NCBI GenBank assembly: GCA_049595035.1
Contig: JBMYKD010000005.1
Coordinates: forward strand, 1-64,000
Direction: 5' to 3'
Length of the DNA stretch: 64,000 nucleotides
From: UBA12202 sp049595035
GTDB lineage: Bacteria; Pseudomonadota; Alphaproteobacteria; Puniceispirillales; UBA1172
Shown here: piece after piece, positions 24,809 through 34,700 of the stretch
How positions within the stretch are numbered: position 1 is the stretch's first letter
Layout of the letters: each line of letters opens with the position of its first letter
Made by a program: the position numbers and the translations under genes
Notes under the pieces: model-generated
What the model was told of the DNA's origin: nothing
The model's input: only the letters and a program-made list of their open reading frames with translations
Databases searched by the model: none

Positions 24809-26026
24809 TCATGATGACATATCGGATAATATGGTAACGGAAAACCCTTTATCCCTGATTGCCTGAACAATTTCTTGCAGATGATCACCGCCGCGGGTTT
24901 CAATCACGGCATCAATTTTTGCCAGTTTTGGCGGAACATCCTGAAACATGCGCTGGTGGAAAATTTCAATGATATTTGCCTTACAACTGCTGATAGCGCT
25001 GGATATGCCGGCCAGCATGCCCGGTTCATCTGTAATATCAATCCTGAGACGGGCAATGCGGCCATCGCGTGCCATATTGCGTGTCAGAACAGCAGAAAGC
25101 AAACGCGGGTCAATATTGCCGCCACATATCACAACCCCGCATTTACGGCCTTTGAAATGGTCGGGGTATTGCATCATTGCCGCTACTCCGGCGGCCCCTG
25201 CGCCTTCAGATACCAGCCGTTGCTGTTCGACCAGAATACCGACGGCCTGTTCAATCATCACTTCGCTCACCAGCAATATCTCATCCACCAGATCACGGAC
25301 AACCGGCATCGTCAATTCCCCCGGTTTTTTCACGGCAATGCCTTCTGCCAGCGTTTCCCCGCCACCACGAATATCCGCACCAGCCACCATATCGGTCATG
25401 GTTGGCCATAATTCGGCTTCAACACCGATAATGCGGATATCAGGCTTGATATCGCGTGCGGCAATGGCAATGCCGGATATCAAGCCGCCGCCGCCAATAG
25501 GCACGACGATTGTGTCCAGTTCGGGATTATCAGCAAGCATTTCCAGCCCAACCGAACCCTGACCGGTCATTACCAGCTCATCATTATAAGGATGAATTAA
25601 CGTCATACCACGTTCGGCAATCACCTTTGCTACGACCCCTTCGCATTCGTTCAGATTACGGCCTTCCAGAATAACCTCTGCTCCCCATGCGCGGGTGCGG
25701 TTAATTTTTGCAAATGGGGTCTGTGATGGCATGACAATGACGGCTGGCATGCCCATCTGTTTGGCATGATAAGCAACGGCCTGAGCATGATTGCCAGCAG
25801 ACATGGTGATCACGCCGCGCTTTGCTTCTTCGGCGGACATGGCACTCATCCGTGTGAAAGCCCCTCTTGCCTTGAAAGATGAGGTGATTTGCTGATTTTC
25901 CAGCTTAAGCCAGATATCGGCATCTGTCATCGTGGATAGAGCGGGTGAATAGACGCTAGGGGTGCGGATAACCGCATCTTTCATGGCTTGATGTGCTTGG
26001 CGGATAGCTTCTGGTGTTACAGTCAT
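24809..26026 (-). CDS. ilvA: Threonine ammonia-lyase with ACT domain
   Basis: A 405-residue PLP enzyme that deaminates threonine to 2-oxobutyrate for isoleucine synthesis. K52 in SSFKARGAF is the Schiff-base lysine; MSAGNHAQAVAYHA and the glycine loop PIGGGGLISG bind substrate and phosphate. A C-terminal ACT domain (about 330-405, RIDITDEPGMLAGISSAI) suggests feedback control. Length fits the short, single-ACT form rather than the 514-residue E. coli enzyme. Another dehydratase paralogue without ACT is at 10194. Confidence 0.9.
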   Translation of the reverse strand: MTVTPEAIRQAHQAMKDAVIRTPSVYSPALSTMTDADIWLKLENQQITSSFKARGAFTRMSAMSAEEAKRGVITMSAGNHAQAVAYHAKQMGMPAVIVMPSQTPFAKINRTRAWGAEVILEGRNLNECEGVVAKVIAERGMTLIHPYNDELVMTGQGSVGLEMLADNPELDTIVVPIGGGGLISGIAIAARDIKPDIRIIGVEAELWPTMTDMVAGADIRGGGETLAEGIAVKKPGELTMPVVRDLVDEILLVSEVMIEQAVGILVEQQRLVSEGAGAAGVAAMMQYPDHFKGRKCGVVICGGNIDPRLLSAVLTRNMARDGRIARLRIDITDEPGMLAGISSAISSCKANIIEIFHQRMFQDVPPKLAKIDAVIETRGGDHLQEIVQAIRDKGFSVTILSDMSS

Positions 26027-26061
26027 ATTTCTATCTTCTTCATGTTGGTGTTGGAATTAGA

Positions 26062-27078
26062 TTAGTTTTCATTCAACTGTTCGGCAACCTGATAAGCGTA
26101 ATAACTCAAAATACCGGTACAGCCTGCGCGTTTGAAACTGATCAGCATTTCCATAATTAGGGCGGTCTGTTTGTCCTGAGGCAGGGTGCTGGCAAGGTTT
26201 TGAATCATCTGATATTCCCCACTAACCTGATAGGCAAACACGGGGATATTAAACTGATCTGTTGTCTGGCGGATGATATCCAGATACGGCATTCCCGGTT
26301 TTATCATGATAAAATCGGCACCCTCTTTTATATCGAGTGCAATTTCACGCATGGCTTCATCACTATTGGCCGGATTCATCTGATAGCTGGTTTTATCCTT
26401 GATATCGGATAGGGTATTCGCACTTACCGCCGCCCGGAACGGAGCATATAAGGCAGATGCATATTTTGCCGCATATGACATGATCATCACATGAGGAAAG
26501 GATGCATCATCCAGACCTGCACGAATGGCACCAATGCGTCCATCCATCATATCTGATGGGGCAACAATATCAGCACCGCTTTGGGCATAATTGATCGCCT
26601 GCTTTATCAGAATATCCAGACTGGCATCATTATCAACCATACCATTCCTGATGATGCCATCATGACCATGGGTGGTAAAGGGATCAAGGGCGATATCAAC
26701 AACAACACCCATTTCCGGTTCGGCCGATTTAATCGCTGAAATAGCCCGGCATACCAGATTGTCACTGGCTAGGGCATTTGTTCCGTCATCATCTTTCAGG
26801 GCAGGATCAATACGAGGGAAAATAGCAATTGCCGGAATGCCAAGCTGATAAGCATCTTTTGCTTTCTGGCCGAGAATATCAAGGCTGATGCGGTCAACGC
26901 CGGGCAGGGCATCAATAGGTTCAATCACATTCTGGCCTTCTGTTACAAAGACAGGCCAGATCAGGTCATTTGGCTGAATGCTGTTTTCCGTCAAAAGCGA
27001 CTGGCTGAACATATGCATTCTGCCACGCCGCAACCGTGAAATGGGAAAGCCGGGCATAAGATGATTTTGTCTAGTCAT
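26062..27078 (-). CDS. hemB: Delta-aminolevulinic acid dehydratase, magnesium type
   Basis: A 338-residue porphobilinogen synthase joining two ALA molecules in heme synthesis. Schiff-base lysines are K205 (SYAAKYASALY) and K260 (FIMIKPGMPYLD). The loop VVVDIALDPFTTHGHDG (126-141) has Asp and Ala where zinc enzymes have Cys, so it should be zinc-independent and Mg-activated. The ATG has no ribosome site and lies at the predicted transcription start. It is divergent from the CoA hydrolase gene. Confidence 0.95.
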   Translation of the reverse strand: MTRQNHLMPGFPISRLRRGRMHMFSQSLLTENSIQPNDLIWPVFVTEGQNVIEPIDALPGVDRISLDILGQKAKDAYQLGIPAIAIFPRIDPALKDDDGTNALASDNLVCRAISAIKSAEPEMGVVVDIALDPFTTHGHDGIIRNGMVDNDASLDILIKQAINYAQSGADIVAPSDMMDGRIGAIRAGLDDASFPHVMIMSYAAKYASALYAPFRAAVSANTLSDIKDKTSYQMNPANSDEAMREIALDIKEGADFIMIKPGMPYLDIIRQTTDQFNIPVFAYQVSGEYQMIQNLASTLPQDKQTALIMEMLISFKRAGCTGILSYYAYQVAEQLNEN

Positions 27079-27082
27079 GATA

Positions 27083-27113
27083 ATTATATAAACATAGCTA
27101 TGGTTTGGTGCAA
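27083..27113 (-). promoter_or_regulatory. hemB promoter predicting a leaderless mRNA
   Basis: On minus TTGCAC (27113-27108) is followed after 17 bases by TATATA (27090-27085), overlapping a TATAAT (27088-27083). Transcription would start about 7 bases later, at or next to the hemB ATG (27078). There is no room for a Shine-Dalgarno sequence. Confidence 0.45.
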
Positions 27114-27202
27114 ATTGTATTATCTTATGAGGATCAAAATAGACAGAAGGAAATCATGATATGTAATGGCATTAAGTCGCATTTTGATGGTTTCTTTTCT
27201 AC

Positions 27203-28315
27203 ATGTATCTTCTCAAGGCCATGGATATGGCGTATAGATCAGAAATGAATGACAAAACAGAATATCTGGATATTGATATCATTGGCCGGACTGGGCGGAT
27301 TAAACTAAACCGGCCAAAGGCTCTGCACGCCCTGACCACGGCCATGTGTCATCAGATTAGGAAAACGCTTGAAACATGGTGGCATGATCAGGCGGTGATG
27401 CAGGTGATCATATGCGCGGCTGAAGGACGGGCATTCTGTGCTGGTGGTGATATTCGTGAAGCGTTACAGATGATGACCCACCCCATACCGGATATGCCGG
27501 ATTATTTCGAAGCTGAATACAGCATGGATATGGTAATTGCGGGATTCCCCAAACCAGTGATCTGTCTGGCCAATGGGCTGACTATGGGGGGTGGGGCTGG
27601 TCTTCTTTTTCATGCCTCACATCCGGTGGTGACTGACAAGATAGATTTTACCATGCCTGAAACGGGGATCGGGTTATTTCCCGATGTGGCGGCCTCCCTT
27701 TTTTTAAGGCGGGCAACCGGGCGTATCGGGCTTTATATAGGGCTTACCGGTACCCGTATTGGTCATGGTGATATGATCAGCTCAGGTTTAATGGATTTCT
27801 ATATCCCACACGAAGATTTACCAGCGCTTGAGGCCGCTATCATAGCGATGTCTGATCAGGATGATATCGATGACATTCTGGCATCTTTTGCCAGAGATGA
27901 TGCTACCGCTGATCGACTTATGCCGCATCTGGACTGGATTAATGATATATTGTCCCATGACCGGCTTGAAGAGATCCGTGATCTTGCTGCCGCGTCTGAT
28001 CATGTGCTGGCCACGCCGCTTTATCAGGCGCTAACAAAGCGTTGTCCATTATCATTGAAAGCAACGCACCGTCTGCTGGCCGGAAAAAACCCATCTGATG
28101 GATATATTTCTGCCTTATTACTGGATTATTGCTTGGCCATGCGAATAACCGCATATCCGGATTTTGCAGAAGGCGTGAGAGCAGCAGTCATAGATAAGGA
28201 TCAGAATCCTATCTGGTCACATCAATGTCTGGAACAGGTGACCGATACCATGATTGATGAGTTATTTGATGATAGAGATAGGCCATGCTTTGCCGTCCCG
28301 CCAGTTTTGTTGTAA
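27203..28315 (+). CDS. 3-hydroxyisobutyryl-CoA hydrolase-like (enoyl-CoA hydratase family)
   Basis: About 370 residues, crotonase fold. Characteristic segments are KLNRPKALHALTTAMC, AAEGRAFCAGGDIRE (oxyanion hole), KPVICLANGLTMGGGAGLLFHA with the second oxyanion Gly, MPETGIGLFPDVAASLFL with the catalytic Glu, and the HIBCH-specific C-terminal half. It would hydrolyse 3-hydroxyisobutyryl-CoA in valine breakdown, though some bacterial members act on other hydroxyacyl-CoAs. The start is unsure: Met codons at 27203, 27221, 27227 and 27245 are in frame, with none having a strong ribosome site. Confidence 0.85.
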   Translation: MYLLKAMDMAYRSEMNDKTEYLDIDIIGRTGRIKLNRPKALHALTTAMCHQIRKTLETWWHDQAVMQVIICAAEGRAFCAGGDIREALQMMTHPIPDMPDYFEAEYSMDMVIAGFPKPVICLANGLTMGGGAGLLFHASHPVVTDKIDFTMPETGIGLFPDVAASLFLRRATGRIGLYIGLTGTRIGHGDMISSGLMDFYIPHEDLPALEAAIIAMSDQDDIDDILASFARDDATADRLMPHLDWINDILSHDRLEEIRDLAAASDHVLATPLYQALTKRCPLSLKATHRLLAGKNPSDGYISALLLDYCLAMRITAYPDFAEGVRAAVIDKDQNPIWSHQCLEQVTDTMIDELFDDRDRPCFAVPPVLL

Positions 28316-28377
28316 CAATCAGAATGAAACGGTAAAGATAATCTGCCCATAAGAATTGAGATGATAAGGAAAGCATC

Positions 28378-29730
28378 ATGCGTTTAAGCCAATATTTTAT
28401 CCCGACCCTCCGCGAAACGCCAAAGGAAGCACAGATTGTATCCCACCGGTTAATGCTTCGGGCAGGGATGATACAACAATCCAGTGCAGGAATTTACAGC
28501 TGGCTACCGCTGGGGCTGAAAGTCATGCGCAAAATAGAACAGATCGTCAGGGAAGAACAAAATCGCGCTGGTGCCATCGAAGTGCTGATGCCAACAATAC
28601 AACCCGCTGAGTTATGGCAGGAATCCGGACGATATGATGATTATGGTCAGGAAATGTTACGGATCAAGGATCGCCATGATCGGGATATGCTGTTCGGGCC
28701 AACAAACGAAGAACAGATCACAGATATTTTCCGGTCACATGTGAAAAGCTATCGCGCGTTGCCGTTAAATCTGTACCACATTCAGTGGAAGTTCCGGGAT
28801 GAGGTGCGTCCGCGATTTGGTATTATGCGTGGCCGTGAGTTTCTGATGAAAGATGCTTATTCTTTCGCCATTGATGCCGAAGCCGCGCGCATAGAATACA
28901 ATAAAATGTTTGTATCCTATCTGTTGACGTTCAAACGGCTTGGGTTAACAGCTATTCCGATGGAAGCCGATACCGGCCCTATCGGCGGTGATATGAGCCA
29001 TGAGTTCGTCATCCTTGCCGATACGGGGGAAAGTGAAGTCTTTTGTCATAAAGACTGGCTGGATTACCGCCTAGATGCTGGTGAGGTGGATTATGGTGCC
29101 GACCTTCAGCCGATTGTTGACCGGTTCACCGAACTTTACGCGGTAACAGATGAAAAATATGATGCGGCGACCTGCCCTGTGCCATCAGATCAGCTGATGA
29201 CAACACGCGGGATAGAAGTCGGACATATATTTTATTTCGGATCTAAATATTCCGGGCCAATGGGGGCTAGTGTTGCTGATGAAACCGGCAAACAATGTGA
29301 TGTGCATATGGGGTCTTACGGGATTGGTGTTTCCCGTCTTGTTGGTGGGATCATTGAAGCCAGTCATGATGATAAAGGCATTATCTGGCCACAATCCGTT
29401 GCCCCGTTTGATGCCGTCATTGTAAACCTGAAACCGGGTCATGATGATTGTGATCGCGTATCCGAACAACTTTATGGCCAGTTACAATCAGCAGGTCATG
29501 ATGTGTTGCTGGATGATAGTTCAGATAGCCCGGGTGCAAAACTAAATGCCATGGATCTGATTGGTATCCCCTATCAGATTATTATTGGGCCACGCGGCAT
29601 GAAAGACGGCATGGTAGAGTTCAAAATCAGAAAGACCGGAGCTAGCGATGAAATGTCGCCAGATGCCGCCTGTCAGGCGGTTCTGGATCATCTCGGTCAT
29701 CTCGGTCATCTGGGGCAAAACAAAATATGA
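28378..29730 (+). CDS. proS: Prolyl-tRNA synthetase, short form
   Basis: A 450-residue class II synthetase. Motif 2 is seen around QIQWKFRDEVRPRFGIMRGREF-like residues 135-155, and FGPTNEEQITDIFRSHVKSY lies before it; motif 3 region is GSYGIGVSRLVGGI. The large editing insertion of E. coli ProS is absent, as usual in alphaproteobacteria, so a separate Ala-tRNA(Pro) editor may be needed. The C-terminus ends in an HLG tripeptide repeat. It overlaps lolC by four bases and starts the long lolCD-dnaE run. Confidence 0.95.
   Translation: MRLSQYFIPTLRETPKEAQIVSHRLMLRAGMIQQSSAGIYSWLPLGLKVMRKIEQIVREEQNRAGAIEVLMPTIQPAELWQESGRYDDYGQEMLRIKDRHDRDMLFGPTNEEQITDIFRSHVKSYRALPLNLYHIQWKFRDEVRPRFGIMRGREFLMKDAYSFAIDAEAARIEYNKMFVSYLLTFKRLGLTAIPMEADTGPIGGDMSHEFVILADTGESEVFCHKDWLDYRLDAGEVDYGADLQPIVDRFTELYAVTDEKYDAATCPVPSDQLMTTRGIEVGHIFYFGSKYSGPMGASVADETGKQCDVHMGSYGIGVSRLVGGIIEASHDDKGIIWPQSVAPFDAVIVNLKPGHDDCDRVSEQLYGQLQSAGHDVLLDDSSDSPGAKLNAMDLIGIPYQIIIGPRGMKDGMVEFKIRKTGASDEMSPDAACQAVLDHLGHLGHLGQNKI
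29689..29715 (+). repeat. Three tandem 9-bp units in the proS 3' end
   Basis: CATCTCGGT occurs twice in tandem and a third, slightly diverged copy (CATCTGGGG) follows. They encode HLGHLGHLG at the ProS C-terminus. A related CATCTCGAA occurs at the start of lolC. This is a likely slippage site; the copy number probably varies between relatives. Confidence 0.6.
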
Positions 29731-30983
29731 GTAGTGCTTTTGGTCATCTCGAACGCATGCTGGCCTTGCGGTATATCCGTTCAAGGCGGTCAGAGGGATT
29801 TATTTCCGTTATTGCCTGGTTTTCGCTTCTGGGAATAACCCTCGGCGTTGCCACACTTATCATTGTAATGTCGGTCATGAATGGGTTCAGGGCAGAACTG
29901 GTTGGCCGTATTCTGGGCTTGAATGGTCATCTGGTCGTATACGCGAATGGCCCGCAGGGGATAACGCAATTTGATACCCTTGCCGGCCGCATTGCCGGAA
30001 TTCCCGGGATTATGGCGGTGACACCACAAATTGAAGGTCAGGTGATGGCCAGCAATCAGGGATATGCCGCAGGTGCTGTTGTGCGCGGGGTACGCTGGGA
30101 AGATCTGGCGGCACGCAAGCCTTTATGGGATGCGCTAGATGAAGAAAGCATTGAGGGCATAAAGAAAAACGGGTCTATTCTTATCGGTCATGAACTGGCG
30201 CGTACCTTAGGCGTGAAGGCTGGCGATACGTTATCGCTGTTATCACCATATGGCAAAAAAACCGCTTTTGGCACTATCCCCGAACGCAGGCGATTTGAAA
30301 TTGCTGGTGTATTCAATGTGGGCATGCATGAATATGACAAGGCATTTATTTTTATGCCACTGGCTGATGCGCAATCATTCTTTGCCATGAATAACAGGGT
30401 GACTGCCCTCGAAATTTATGCACGTGATGAGGATATGACGTCTGTTATCAATACCAATCTGTCACAGACTATCGGGACGGATAAGCGGGTTTATGATTGG
30501 CGTGAAAGAAACAAAAGCTTTCTGACAGCCCTTAATGTTGAACGCAATGTCATGTTCATCATTCTGTCGCTGATTATTCTGGTGGCAGCGTTTAACATCA
30601 TTTCATCAATGATAATGCTGGTGCGTTCCAAGAATGATGATATTGCCGTATTGCGGGCCATGGGGGCAACAAAAGGGTCTATCATGCGTGTATTCATGAT
30701 GACAGGGTCAAGTATCGGTCTGGTAGGAACCGTGATCGGCACGTTGCTTGGGCTTGGGTTTTGCTGGAATATCGATAGCATCAAGAATGTGCTGGAACGT
30801 CTGACAGGAACAGAATTATTTGCCGCCGAAATCTATTTTCTTTCCACCTTGCCAGCCAAGGTCGACCCTTATGAAGTTTTGAATGTGATCCTGATGGCGA
30901 TTGCCCTGTCCTTTTTATCCTCGGTTTATCCAGCATGGCGCGCGTCAAGAATCGCCCCGGCAGAAGCGCTTCGTTATGGATGA
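29727..30983 (+). CDS. lolC: Lipoprotein-releasing ABC transporter permease, LolC/LolE family
   Basis: A 418-residue inner-membrane permease. One N-terminal helix (about 25-50, SVIAWFSLLGITLGVATLIIVMSVMNGF) precedes a large periplasmic domain (50-270), followed by three helices (about 275-300, 325-350 and 380-400). The typical region RNVMFIILSLIILVAAFNIIS and the coupling motif KNDDIAVLRAMGATKGSIMR are present. With LolD it extracts lipoproteins from the inner membrane and passes them to LolA. Only one permease gene is present, so a homodimeric LolF-like complex is possible. Confidence 0.92.
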   Translation: MSSAFGHLERMLALRYIRSRRSEGFISVIAWFSLLGITLGVATLIIVMSVMNGFRAELVGRILGLNGHLVVYANGPQGITQFDTLAGRIAGIPGIMAVTPQIEGQVMASNQGYAAGAVVRGVRWEDLAARKPLWDALDEESIEGIKKNGSILIGHELARTLGVKAGDTLSLLSPYGKKTAFGTIPERRRFEIAGVFNVGMHEYDKAFIFMPLADAQSFFAMNNRVTALEIYARDEDMTSVINTNLSQTIGTDKRVYDWRERNKSFLTALNVERNVMFIILSLIILVAAFNIISSMIMLVRSKNDDIAVLRAMGATKGSIMRVFMMTGSSIGLVGTVIGTLLGLGFCWNIDSIKNVLERLTGTELFAAEIYFLSTLPAKVDPYEVLNVILMAIALSFLSSVYPAWRASRIAPAEALRYG

Positions 30984-31695
30984 TGCGATGATGAAAGATA
31001 ATGATGCAAAGACGGATCATGATCAGCCGGTATTGATCATGAACGGGGTTTCCAAGGCCTTTCATCAGGGTGATCGTGTGATACAGGTGCTCAATGATGT
31101 GACGGTCAACATAGCAAAAGGGGAACTGGTGGCATTAGTCGGGCCTAGCGGGTCTGGTAAAACCACTTTGCTGAATATCGCGGGCATTCTGGAAAAACCT
31201 GATAGCGGACTGGTTACCATTGCCGGCAAAGCCACCCATCGACTGAATGATAAGCAGATATCGGCCCTAAGACGGGATGCGCTGGGTTTTGTGTTTCAGT
31301 TTCACCGGCTCCTGCCTGAGTTTTCGGCACTTGAAAATATTGTAATCCCACAGATTATGAACAGGCTTCAGCGCCATGTAGCAGAAGAACGTGCCGACCA
31401 ATTGCTTGACATGATTGGTTTGATGGAACGCCGTCATCACCGCCCCGGCCAGTTATCTGGTGGAGAACAGCAAAGGGTCGCTATTGCGCGAGCCGTGGCC
31501 AATGTGCCATCATTGCTTTTAGCGGATGAGCCGACAGGCAATCTTGATCCGGAAACCGCGGCAGATGTATTCAGGCATCTGGTGGCGGTATTACGGTCAA
31601 CAGGTACGGCCGCGCTTGTTGTCACCCATAATATGGAATTGGCAAAATCTCTTGATAGAGTGTTGACGATTCGCAAGGGTGAACTGGTCGAATAG
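30976..31695 (+). CDS. lolD: Lipoprotein-releasing system ATP-binding protein
   Basis: A 239-residue ABC ATPase. Walker A is GPSGSGKTTLLN, the Q-loop FVFQFHRLLPEF, the signature LSGGEQQRVAIARA, and Walker B LLLADEPTGNLD with the H-loop VVTHN. It powers lipoprotein release with the permease it overlaps by 8 bases. The ATG at 30976 gives normal length; a second ATG at 30988 is possible. An N-terminal extension before this point is not credible because it lies within lolC. Confidence 0.93.
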   Translation: MDDAMMKDNDAKTDHDQPVLIMNGVSKAFHQGDRVIQVLNDVTVNIAKGELVALVGPSGSGKTTLLNIAGILEKPDSGLVTIAGKATHRLNDKQISALRRDALGFVFQFHRLLPEFSALENIVIPQIMNRLQRHVAEERADQLLDMIGLMERRHHRPGQLSGGEQQRVAIARAVANVPSLLLADEPTGNLDPETAADVFRHLVAVLRSTGTAALVVTHNMELAKSLDRVLTIRKGELVE

Positions 31696-31783
31696 GGGTT
31701 TTCTTTGTTCGATAGCTGTCGGTTTCTGAACCAAAATGATTGTCTGCTTGCCCCCGTTAAGCGGAATGGGTGATACTATTATC

Positions 31784-34700
31784 ATGTCTTTGCCATTTAT
31801 TCATTTGCGTGTGCATTCATCCTACTCGCTGGCCGAAGGGATGCTGCCTATAAAGCCGTTAGTTGAAAAGGCGGCAAAGATGAATCAGCCCGCGCTGGCA
31901 CTCACGGATAGCTTTAATAATTATGGTGCGCTTGAGTTTTCTGATGCAGCATTGAAAGCTGGTATCCAGCCAATTATCGGTGCGCAGGTCATGATCAAAG
32001 ATGAGCTGACTGACGAAACAGCGGGTGAAGTGGTCTTGCTGGTTCAGAATGAAGATGGCTGGATGAATCTATCGGTGATGATGTCACAGGCGTTATTATC
32101 CGGGGAACATGACCCGTTTATATCACTAGCCGATTTAGAAAAGCATTCCGCTGGATTGATTGTGCTGACAGGCGGGGCGAAAGACGGATTTATTCCTGCA
32201 CCACTGGCAGAAAATAGGGCTGATCTGGCCAGACGCCGTCTGACCCGCCTGATGGCAATGTTTCCGGATAGACTTTATGTGGAAATACAGCGCCACAACA
32301 CCGAACGCGAAGCCATGATTGAACCGCAATTGCTGGATATGGCCTATGCTAATCATGTTCCGATTGTCGCTACTAATGATTGTTATTTTGCAACAAAGGG
32401 CGATGCAGATGCCCATAATGTTCTGCTTTGCATATGGCAAAGCAAGACATTATTTCATGATGACCGGCGGCATGAAACAGATGAGCATTACTTTAAATCT
32501 GATCGTGAGATGAGAATGCTGTTTTCTGATCTTCCGGAAGCGATTGCAAATACCGCCCATATTGCCCGCCGTTGTGCGTTTGCGGTTAAGAAAAAGAAAC
32601 CGTTATTACCGCCTTTTGCAACACCAGATGGCAGTGACGAAAAAGAATGGCTGCGCAATCTGTCCCATAGAGGGCTGAACAACCGGCTAGAACAGATCAG
32701 AACAAATACCGGTCATGCGGCATATGCCGAAGCAGACCCCGCGACAATGACAAAATCATATACAGACAGACTTGATCTGGAACTGGATATCATAACCCAG
32801 ATGGGGTTTGCCGGATATTTTCTGATTGTGGCGGATTTTATCAACTGGGCAAAAGAACAGAATATCCCCGTAGGCCCCGGCCGCGGGTCCGGGGCAGGAT
32901 CGCTGGTCGGGTATGCGTTGGGGATAACCGACCTTGATCCTATTCGCTGGGGATTATTATTCGAACGCTTCCTGAACCCTGAACGTATTTCCATGCCGGA
33001 TTTTGATATTGATTTCTGCCGTGATCGCCGCGAAGAGGTCATTAGTTATGTTCAGCAGAAATATGGTGATGACAGGGTAGCACAGATTATCACCTTTGGT
33101 AGTTTGCAGGCGCGTGCCGCTTTGCGCGATGCTGGCCGTGTGCTTGGTATGCCATATGGGCAGGTCGACCGGATCGCCAAACTGGTGCCAAGTAATCCGG
33201 CGAAACCTGTCAAATTATCCGAAGCATTAAAAACAGAAAAAGACCTGAAGGTTGCTGTCGAAAGTGATCAGGATATTCAGAATCTGGTCAATATTTCAAA
33301 ACAGATTGAAGGGTTGTTGCGGCACTGGTCGACACATGCGGCGGGGCTGGTGATTGGTGATCGCCCACTGGCAGAGCTGGTGCCATTAACCCGTGATCCG
33401 GCATCTGAATTGCCGGTCACCCAGTTCAATATGAAATCTGTCGAAGATGCAGGGCTGGTCAAGTTTGATTTTCTGGGATTGAAAACGCTGACCGTTCTGC
33501 AACAGGCCATTGATCTGATCAAACGCAAAGGGGTTGATCTGCAGCTTGGTGATATTCCGCTGACATGTGATGATACGTTTGCCATGCTTGGCGAAGGCGA
33601 GGCGGTTGGCCTGTTCCAGCTTGAATCAAGTGGTATGCGTGAAGTGCTGAAAGGTCTGAAACCTGACCGTTTCGAGGATATTATCGCGGTGGTGGCATTA
33701 TACCGCCCGGGGCCAATGGAAAATATTCCGAAATATATTGCCCGCAAGCATGGCCGCGAAGAAGTCAGTTACATGCATCCTTTGCTGGAACCGGTGCTAG
33801 AAGAAACATATGGCATCATGATCTATCAGGAACAGGTGCAAAGAGCGGCTCAGGTGCTATCGGGATATAGTCTGGGGAAAGCCGATATTTTGCGGCGCGC
33901 AATGGGTAAGAAAATCGAAGCAGAAATGATTGCCCAGCGTGGGGAATTTGTATCTGGTGCGGCAGATAACAATATTGATGAAGGGCTTGCCGGTCAGATT
34001 TTTGATCAGATCAGTGCCTTTGCCGGTTATGGGTTTAACAAATCCCATGCCGCCGCCTATGCGCTGATTGCATGGCAGACAGCATGGCTCAAAAGACATT
34101 ACACCGCGGAGTTTCTTGCCGCCCTGATGACCATGGATATTGGCAACACGGATAAACTGGCGGTATTCCGGCAAGATTGCCATCACCACAATCTGGCTAT
34201 GCTAGCCCCGTGTGTAAATCATTCTGAAGCCATTTTTACTGTTGAACCCCATCAGGCTGGTGAAGGTATTCGTTATGGGTTAGGCGCTATCCGGAATGTT
34301 GGTTTTGATGTGATGAAAGCACTGGTTGATGAACGTAACCAGCATGGACGTTTCACCAGTCTTGAAGATTTTGCCAGTCGCGGTGCGGCTAATCTTAACC
34401 GCAGAATGCTGGAAAACCTGATCAAGGCAGGGGCGTTGGATGATTTTGGACATACCAGATCAACCATGTTTGATGCTATTGATCGCATTCTTTCCTTTGC
34501 ACAGATAGCCAGAAAAGAAGCGGAAACCGCACAGGATAATTTGTTTAATTCTGTTGAAGGCGTGGAGCTTAATATCCCGCTTGAGCATAGGAAGGAATGG
34601 GAATCGAAAACAAAGCTGGCTTATGAAATGGAAGCACTGGGGCTTTATCTTAGTGCCCACCCGCTGGATGAATATATGGATCAGCTCAAGCCGCTTAATA

